A stretch of 64,000 bases of DNA from M2408 sp040386975. Lineage in GTDB: Bacteria; Bacteroidota; Bacteroidia; Flavobacteriales_D; Crocinitomicaceae. The position numbers and the translations under genes were made by a program. The notes under the pieces were generated by a model. That model saw only the letters and a program-made list of their open reading frames with translations. It was not told where the DNA came from and did not search any database. This document shows positions 59,212-64,000 of the stretch, in pieces (position 1 is the first letter of the stretch; each line of letters begins with the position of its first letter). The stretch spans positions 1-64,000 of the forward strand of contig JAZKEO010000032.1 of NCBI GenBank assembly GCA_040386975.1, read 5' to 3'.

Positions 59212-60285
59212 TTATTTAAAGCGAATTTGTAGGTTTAGCTTAAAATATTGTTGTCCATTTTCTTCGTAAATTTCTCCAAATCCGTGTCGTGAACTACTTG
59301 CTGTTTCAAGTTTTGTATTTGATAATAAATAATTTTCAAACTCGTTTTTGTTGTAGATGTGATAGCATAAAATTTCTCCATCCGCTTTCACAATTAAATA
59401 ACCGCCAGTTGCATCATATTCTCCTGTCCAAACCTTTGAAGGCATCATTCCCAAAGCTATATCAGTTAAAAAGCGTTTTATTTTGTAACTGTAAAATAGA
59501 TGTTTGTGAGTTGTATCAAACTTTATCGGATTTTCTTCTTCTGTTAAATTTACTAATTCTTCGATGTTAGAATGTGAAGATGAGTAAAAATTCAAAACAA
59601 TATTAGACAATATTTGAGGTAACAAACTGTCGATTAAAATTAGGTTGTTACTGAAAATTGTTCGTTGAGTTTTTACGAATTCAAATTTTCCACCTTTGTT
59701 TTTAATTTCTAAAATTCTGTCCTTAATTTTGCTTTTTGAAGAAATATTATTGATTTCTTCAACTTCTTTTTGCTTAATATTTGTGTCAACTATTTTGAAA
59801 ATGAAATTAGTTGTTTCTCCTGCATTTAATAGAGTAGAAGGATTTCCTAATTGTGATTTTATACTAAACCCTAAAGAAGGTTGAAGTCCTGTTCTTTGAT
59901 CGTGCACAACAATTGTAATATCAGTTTTTGAAGAAGAACTTGCTTTCAACGAAAGGCAATTTATACTTTGCATAAATTCTTCAATTTCAGGAACGGAGAA
60001 TGTTCCTGAATTATTTTTGATTGCGATTAATAAGTATTTTGCTCTTTCTTGAAATTCTGAAATTGGAATACGAAAAACTTCTTTGTTACCCGAAATTATA
60101 ACAATGTCGTCCTTAATTGAGTATTCAAAATTCCCATTAACTTCGGAGCGAAGTATTCTTAAAATTGGATAAACAAGATTTTCAAGCTTCTTTATTTCGC
60201 TATTTCCTGGATGTAATTCTTTGTCACCTAAAAGTTTAAATAACGTATAAATTTCGCTCCACTCTCCTTTATTTCCTGTTATCAT
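59212..60285 (-). CDS. HpaII-like type II restriction endonuclease (CCGG)
   Basis: A 357-residue protein, nearly the length of HpaII. Family marks are TGNKGEWSEIYTLFKLLGDKELHPGN at the start, SIKSQLGNPSTLLNAGETTNF near 165, and RHGFGEIYEENGQQYFKLNLQIRF at the end. HpaII cuts C^CGG. The start overlaps the methyltransferase stop by four bases (ATGA), which keeps methylase expressed first. It is placed in the family by recall of motifs; specificity is inferred from family. Confidence 0.88.
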   Translation of the reverse strand: MITGNKGEWSEIYTLFKLLGDKELHPGNSEIKKLENLVYPILRILRSEVNGNFEYSIKDDIVIISGNKEVFRIPISEFQERAKYLLIAIKNNSGTFSVPEIEEFMQSINCLSLKASSSSKTDITIVVHDQRTGLQPSLGFSIKSQLGNPSTLLNAGETTNFIFKIVDTNIKQKEVEEINNISSKSKIKDRILEIKNKGGKFEFVKTQRTIFSNNLILIDSLLPQILSNIVLNFYSSSHSNIEELVNLTEEENPIKFDTTHKHLFYSYKIKRFLTDIALGMMPSKVWTGEYDATGGYLIVKADGEILCYHIYNKNEFENYLLSNTKLETASSSRHGFGEIYEENGQQYFKLNLQIRFK

Positions 60286-61550
60286 TTCTTAATTCCAATT
60301 AGTTTTAAAATTTCATTTGCAGTTGCTTGTATTGCAGGAACAGCAACAGAGTTGCCGAACTGCTTATAAGCGGAAGCGTCAGCTACTGGAATTAAATAAT
60401 TATCTGGAAAGCCTTGTAATCTTGCCCATTCTCTTGGTGTCATTTTACGAATTCCTTCACGATTTACAGTGCCTTTTATGTGTGTTGTTGGCGTGAAATC
60501 AGTAATTCTGTGGTCTAAAACCAAATTCCGTTCTCTACCCATTCCGCCAACAACAATAGCGTTGCTAATTCCGCTATCGGGAATTATGGCGTAACCAAAA
60601 CCATTTCCTTTTCCTTCGTGTCTTGCTTTATGATTGATTAGAGTTTGAAAGTATTGAGTTGATAGAAAATATTTTGTAGGCGGTACATTTTTCTCTTTTA
60701 TTTGAGAAAATGTGACTTTCGTATTTATTGGTTTTGGATATTCAAAACGTTCAATTCCTAAATCGTTTCTAAAACCTACAATGTAAATACGTTCTCTATT
60801 TTGTGGAACTCCAAAATCTTTAGCATTAATAATCTGAGGCTCTGGAACGAAATATCCTAAATCATTTCTCAAAACATTTAGAATTGTAGCCAAAGTTTTT
60901 CCACCGTTATGATTTCTTAAACCTTTTACATTTTCTAAGAAAATTGCTTTTGGATTTTTACGTTTTATGATTTCTGCAACATCAAAAAATAACGTTCCTC
61001 TTGTATCTTCAAAACCACCACGTTTTCCTGCAATGGAAAATGCTTGACAAGGAAATCCTGCACAAAGCAAATCAAAACCATCAGGAATAAATGCTTTAGT
61101 TTCTTCTTTTGTAATATCGCCAAATGGTCTTTCTCCAAAATTAGCTTTGTAAGTTCGTTTAGCTTCTTTGTCCCATTCACTTGTGAAAACACATTTTCCT
61201 CCTAAATTCTGCATTGCCAAACGGAAACCACCAATTCCTGCAAATAAATCAATGAACTTAAATTTTGGGTTTTCTAATGGTGGAAAAGGAATGTCAAAAG
61301 TGTCAAAAATTCCATATTGCAAAGCTTCTTCGGCTACAATATTTGTGATTTTTTCTTCGGGATATTTATACTCTAAAATCTCTTTAGTAAACTTTATAGC
61401 ATCTTTTTTGAAGAATTGTGAAACTCCGTTTTTGCTGTTGTGTAAAAAATGAGTAATAACCGCTTCTTTGTTGTTTTCAGGTTCAACAAGTTTGATTTTG
61501 TATTCTTTTTCAAAAACTCTTTCAAGCGATATTTTCTCTTTTAATTTCAT
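60282..61550 (-). CDS. DNA (cytosine-5) methyltransferase, HpaII-type
   Basis: A 422-residue m5C methylase with the ten-motif order: I FIDLFAGIGGFRLAMQNLGG (near 100), IV LLCAGFPCQAFSIAGKRGGF with catalytic Cys, VI AIFLENVKGLRNH, VIII PQNRERIYIVGF, X YKQFGNSVAVPAIQATANEI. The variable target-recognition region is at about 290-375. A leading 95-residue helical segment precedes motif I. It protects CCGG sites from the nuclease of the next gene. The pair is one transcript. Confidence 0.95.
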   Translation of the reverse strand: MKLKEKISLERVFEKEYKIKLVEPENNKEAVITHFLHNSKNGVSQFFKKDAIKFTKEILEYKYPEEKITNIVAEEALQYGIFDTFDIPFPPLENPKFKFIDLFAGIGGFRLAMQNLGGKCVFTSEWDKEAKRTYKANFGERPFGDITKEETKAFIPDGFDLLCAGFPCQAFSIAGKRGGFEDTRGTLFFDVAEIIKRKNPKAIFLENVKGLRNHNGGKTLATILNVLRNDLGYFVPEPQIINAKDFGVPQNRERIYIVGFRNDLGIERFEYPKPINTKVTFSQIKEKNVPPTKYFLSTQYFQTLINHKARHEGKGNGFGYAIIPDSGISNAIVVGGMGRERNLVLDHRITDFTPTTHIKGTVNREGIRKMTPREWARLQGFPDNYLIPVADASAYKQFGNSVAVPAIQATANEILKLIGIKK

Positions 61551-61733
61551 TTTAATTTTTCAATCAATATTAAGTTGCTAAAATACAAAATTTTATCAGA
61601 ATTTGGACTTAGTTTGTCTTCGGATTTGTCGTTCGTTCAATATAGTTTAGTCAGTGTGTTGTCTAACTTACTTATATGTCTCATAAAGTCAAAACTATAC
61701 AAAACATTTTACCCTCCAAATATAGCAAAATTC

Positions 61734-62312
61734 TCAATCCACACAATCGCAAGGAGCATCAAAAAAGATTTTGACTTTTGGCAAAGCTTTGAACCATTTT
61801 TCTTGAAATTTGGGATTGTAGCGAATACCTTCGGCGTGGATTTCTTTTAAGTTTTTTAAGTCTAAAAAAGCTGTTGGAAATTCTTTGATGGGGTTATCCC
61901 AAAAATCAATGTAGGAAAGTGAACTTAGAAAAACAATACATTCGTCAATTTTAGCAATTTCGTTACGGTTCATTTTCAAATGTTCTAAATTCGGAAACAA
62001 ACAAAGTTGAGTTGGAAAAAGTGTAAATTTATTTTTGCTGATGTCGATTTCTTGCAAAAGCTTGAATTCACTCAAAAAGTCGGGTAGGGAAGAGAGTTTG
62101 TTGAAACTTAAATCCAAATGCGTAATGTTTTTAAATTTTAAAATTTCTTTTGGAAGAGAATCTAATTTTTGTCTTTTGAGTGAAAGTTTAAAAACGGAAT
62201 CGGGATGAATTTGATTTGCTTCTTCCAAGGAATAAAAACCATTTTTATCTTGCGAAAAAGTGGAGGTTTGGAAACTAAGAAGGAAGCAAAAAAGAACGAA
62301 TTTCCCTTTCAT
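61734..62312 (-). CDS. secreted leucine-rich repeat protein
   Basis: A 192-residue protein. The start is the ATG at 62312 (MKGKFVLFCFLLSFQTSTFSQ, signal peptide), which overlaps the ribF end by 38 bases. Five or six LRRs of about 23 residues are seen: LDSLPKEILKFKNITHLDLSFNKLSSLPDFLSEFKLLQEIDISKNKFTLFP and more. It ends DAPCDCVD. LRRs bind proteins; the target is not known. Likely translated with ribF. Confidence 0.85.
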   Translation of the reverse strand: MKGKFVLFCFLLSFQTSTFSQDKNGFYSLEEANQIHPDSVFKLSLKRQKLDSLPKEILKFKNITHLDLSFNKLSSLPDFLSEFKLLQEIDISKNKFTLFPTQLCLFPNLEHLKMNRNEIAKIDECIVFLSSLSYIDFWDNPIKEFPTAFLDLKNLKEIHAEGIRYNPKFQEKWFKALPKVKIFFDAPCDCVD

Positions 62313-63237
62313 CAGCTTGAATTTGAGTTTTGAGTGCTTCCAATCCATTAAATTTCTTTTCATCACGGATACGTTTCAATAAATATACCGAAATTTTTGT
62401 TTCGTAAATATCCGCAGAAAAATCCAAAATGGCAACTTCGCAATGAATTTTATTTTCGTCCGTAACAGTTGGATTTACACCAATATTCATCATACCGAAA
62501 TGAACTTGTCCATTTTCAAGTTTTACTTTCACAGCATAAACGCCAAAAGCAGGAACAAGTTTGTGTGAATCTTGAATTTCAATGTTCGCCGTTGGGAAAC
62601 CAATTGTTCGACCCAGTTGACGACCTTTGATTACTTTGCCAGAAATTTCAAAAGCTTCATTCAAATATGCGTTTGCAGTGGCAATATCTCCGTTTTTAAG
62701 TGCTTTTCTGATTTTTGTGGAACTTACATTCACTTCATCAATTTCATGTGCTGAAATCTCAATTACTTCAAAAGGATAAATTTCTGAAAGTTTCATCAAA
62801 TGTTCCAATGAACCTTCGCGATTTTTCCCAAATTGATGGTCGTAACCCACAATAATCGTATTTACATGAAGTTTATGAACCAAAAAATCTTTTACGAAAT
62901 CTTCTGCTTTGATATTTGAAAAAGCCAAGGTAAAAGGAAAAACGATTAAATGATCTAAGCCCATTCGTTCCAATTTCTCAATTTTTTCCTCTTGTGTTTG
63001 AAGCATTTTTAAATCATCATTTCCACCAAAATTATTGCTTAAAACGTGTCTTGGATGTGGAAAAAAAGTAAATAAAACAGATTCACCATTTTTTGTTTGA
63101 GCTACTTCGTTTAACTTTTTGATGATTTTTTGATGCCCCAAATGTACACCATCAAAGGTTCCAATAGTTAAAATCGGATTTTTAATCGTGTGGAGAGAAT
63201 CTAAATTAGATTTATCTGAAATATAATGTACTTTCAT
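62275..63237 (-). CDS. ribF: bifunctional riboflavin kinase / FMN adenylyltransferase
   Basis: A 320-residue RibF making FMN and FAD. The N-terminal nucleotidyltransferase has ILTIGTFDGVHLGHQKIIKKL (HxGH site) and IIVGYDHQFGKNREGS with KIRKALKNGDI. The C-terminal kinase has GRQLGRTIGFPTANIEI, GVYAVKVKLENGQVHFGMMNIGVNPTV. Length is normal. Confidence 0.96.
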   Translation of the reverse strand: MKVHYISDKSNLDSLHTIKNPILTIGTFDGVHLGHQKIIKKLNEVAQTKNGESVLFTFFPHPRHVLSNNFGGNDDLKMLQTQEEKIEKLERMGLDHLIVFPFTLAFSNIKAEDFVKDFLVHKLHVNTIIVGYDHQFGKNREGSLEHLMKLSEIYPFEVIEISAHEIDEVNVSSTKIRKALKNGDIATANAYLNEAFEISGKVIKGRQLGRTIGFPTANIEIQDSHKLVPAFGVYAVKVKLENGQVHFGMMNIGVNPTVTDENKIHCEVAILDFSADIYETKISVYLLKRIRDEKKFNGLEALKTQIQADEREIRSFLLPS

Positions 63238-63334
63238 TTCTTGACAAAAATAAGAAACAGTTTTTGATTTATTAGTGAAGAAACACGGAAAGTCATACTT
63301 TTTTATAGAATAAACGGAAATTAAACCTTTGTTT

Positions 63335-63477
63335 AAAAATCCATTAAAGCAACTAAAATCTTATTACAGACGTCAAAAGCCCTTTTTACTTCCTACCTCA
63401 AAGTTTTGCTTTTTGCCAAAGCCCTTTTCGTCTTCATCAGCTGTGCTGATTCTTTCCGCTTTGGGAAAAAGTAAGAA
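63335..63477. repeat. dispersed repeat copy B
   Basis: Shares the 42-base block (63335-63376) and the 20-base block GCTTTGGGAAAAAGTAAGAA (63458-63477) with 57678-57882. Between them lies the hairpin ATCAGC-TGT-GCTGAT (63436-63450), third of the ATCAGCC family. It is placed between ribF and the oxidoreductase gene, with no gene of its own. Confidence 0.7.
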
Positions 63478-63483
63478 AGAGAT

Positions 63484-64000
63484 TTACCAATTCACGATAA
63501 TTTTACCCATGGATTTTCCTGATTCCAAGAAATCATGTGCTTCGGCAAGTTGAGAGGAAGAAAATTCACTTCCTTTTTCAATTTTCAACTTGTTGTTTTT
63601 AGCTAAATCGACTACCGCTTGCAGACAGTGTTTCAAAACTTGTGGTTTGTTGTCGCCAATTTCAAGCATGTTCACCCCTAAAATGTTTTTCGATTGCATC
63701 ATCAAACCAATTGGAATAACGATTCCCATTTTTCTGACAAAATTTAAAGAAGAAAAAATTCCCCATTTTTTACCTGAACGTTCAGAGCCACCAAATAAAA
63801 TCATTCTTCCGCCTGAAGCTAAAATTTTCATGTCTTTTTTGAAGGTACTTCCAGCAACAGGATTAAAACTTACATCTAATTTTTCTTTTCCGAGTAACCT
63901 TTTTAATTCTTCGGAATAGTGTGTTTTAGTGTAATTTATCACAAAATCTGCTCCTAAATTCTTCACATAAACTTCTTTTTCCTCTGAACTCACTTTCCCG
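63484..64000 (-). CDS. zinc-type alcohol dehydrogenase/quinone oxidoreductase, N-terminal part outside the window
   Basis: The last 172 codons of an MDR-family NADP oxidoreductase; the frame is open to the right edge. Seen are the end of the nucleotide-binding domain (LGADFVINYTKTHYSEELKRLLGKEKLDVSFNPVAGSTFKKDMKILASGGRMILFGG) and the C-terminal lobe (LAEAHDFLESGKSMGKIIVNW). This fits the quinone oxidoreductase group. The substrate cannot be told from this part. Confidence 0.88.
   Translation of the reverse strand, partial: GKVSSEEKEVYVKNLGADFVINYTKTHYSEELKRLLGKEKLDVSFNPVAGSTFKKDMKILASGGRMILFGGSERSGKKWGIFSSLNFVRKMGIVIPIGLMMQSKNILGVNMLEIGDNKPQVLKHCLQAVVDLAKNNKLKIEKGSEFSSSQLAEAHDFLESGKSMGKIIVNW

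Noticed and set aside
1..64000. CRISPR array
   Set aside because: No series of regularly spaced direct repeats was seen; only palindromic dispersed repeats and short tandem copies.

Overview
The window looks like chromosomal DNA of a low-GC Bacteroidota, most likely Flavobacteriales. The evidence is the gene content (secreted proteins with type IX sorting signals, exbB-exbD-exbD-tonB, DUF4175, SufABCD) and the many promoters with the Bacteroidota -7 box TAnnTTTG. Genes to the left of about 15.9 kb lie mostly on the minus strand, and genes from 16.5 to 44.6 kb mostly on the plus strand. The 670-base gap between them carries a cluster of DnaA-box-like sequences. Three ParB-type parS sites flank mnmG 11-13 kb away. 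Together these suggest that the window covers the replication-origin region.

Left part (1-15.9 kb): a truncated surface protein, a secreted coiled-coil protein, pheT, an ORF6N protein, and a minus-strand operon dltC-dltD-dltX-dltB-dltA plus a methyltransferase. This is a complete D-alanylation system of the kind known from Gram-positive teichoic acids, including the 51-residue DltX microprotein that ordinary gene calling misses. A flippase, a J-domain/KTSC fusion, DUF3109 and rpiB follow.

Middle part (16.5-44.6 kb): a multi-PAS histidine kinase with its LytTR response regulator, a cupin/anti-sigma-like protein, tRNA-Cys, folB, gltX, DUF4175, an RsbW-like kinase, ybeY, mnmG with parS sites, two SRPBCC proteins, an M3 oligopeptidase, and a TonB energising locus (exbB, two exbD, two tonB, a PstS-like lipoprotein, a TPR protein).

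A 4.72-kb IS1595-family transposon (45795-50518) has landed inside prsW. It has 25-bp terminal inverted repeats and an exact 8-bp target duplication, and removing it restores the prsW frame. It carries much more than a transposase: a winged-helix-like gene, a serine-type tRNA with a long variable arm but a GAA (Phe) anticodon, a structured RNA region with a 40-codon ORF, an XRE repressor, a lipoprotein, a YodC-like protein and small membrane proteins.

Right part (50.5-64 kb): the sufABCD operon, interrupted between sufB and sufC by a perfect 60-bp palindrome; a large M43 metalloprotease with a type IX sorting domain; a repeat-rich intergenic region; a DUF1801 protein; an HpaII-like (CCGG) restriction-modification pair; a leucine-rich repeat protein; ribF; and a truncated zinc-type oxidoreductase at the edge. 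Several families of short dispersed palindromes occur in the intergenic spaces.
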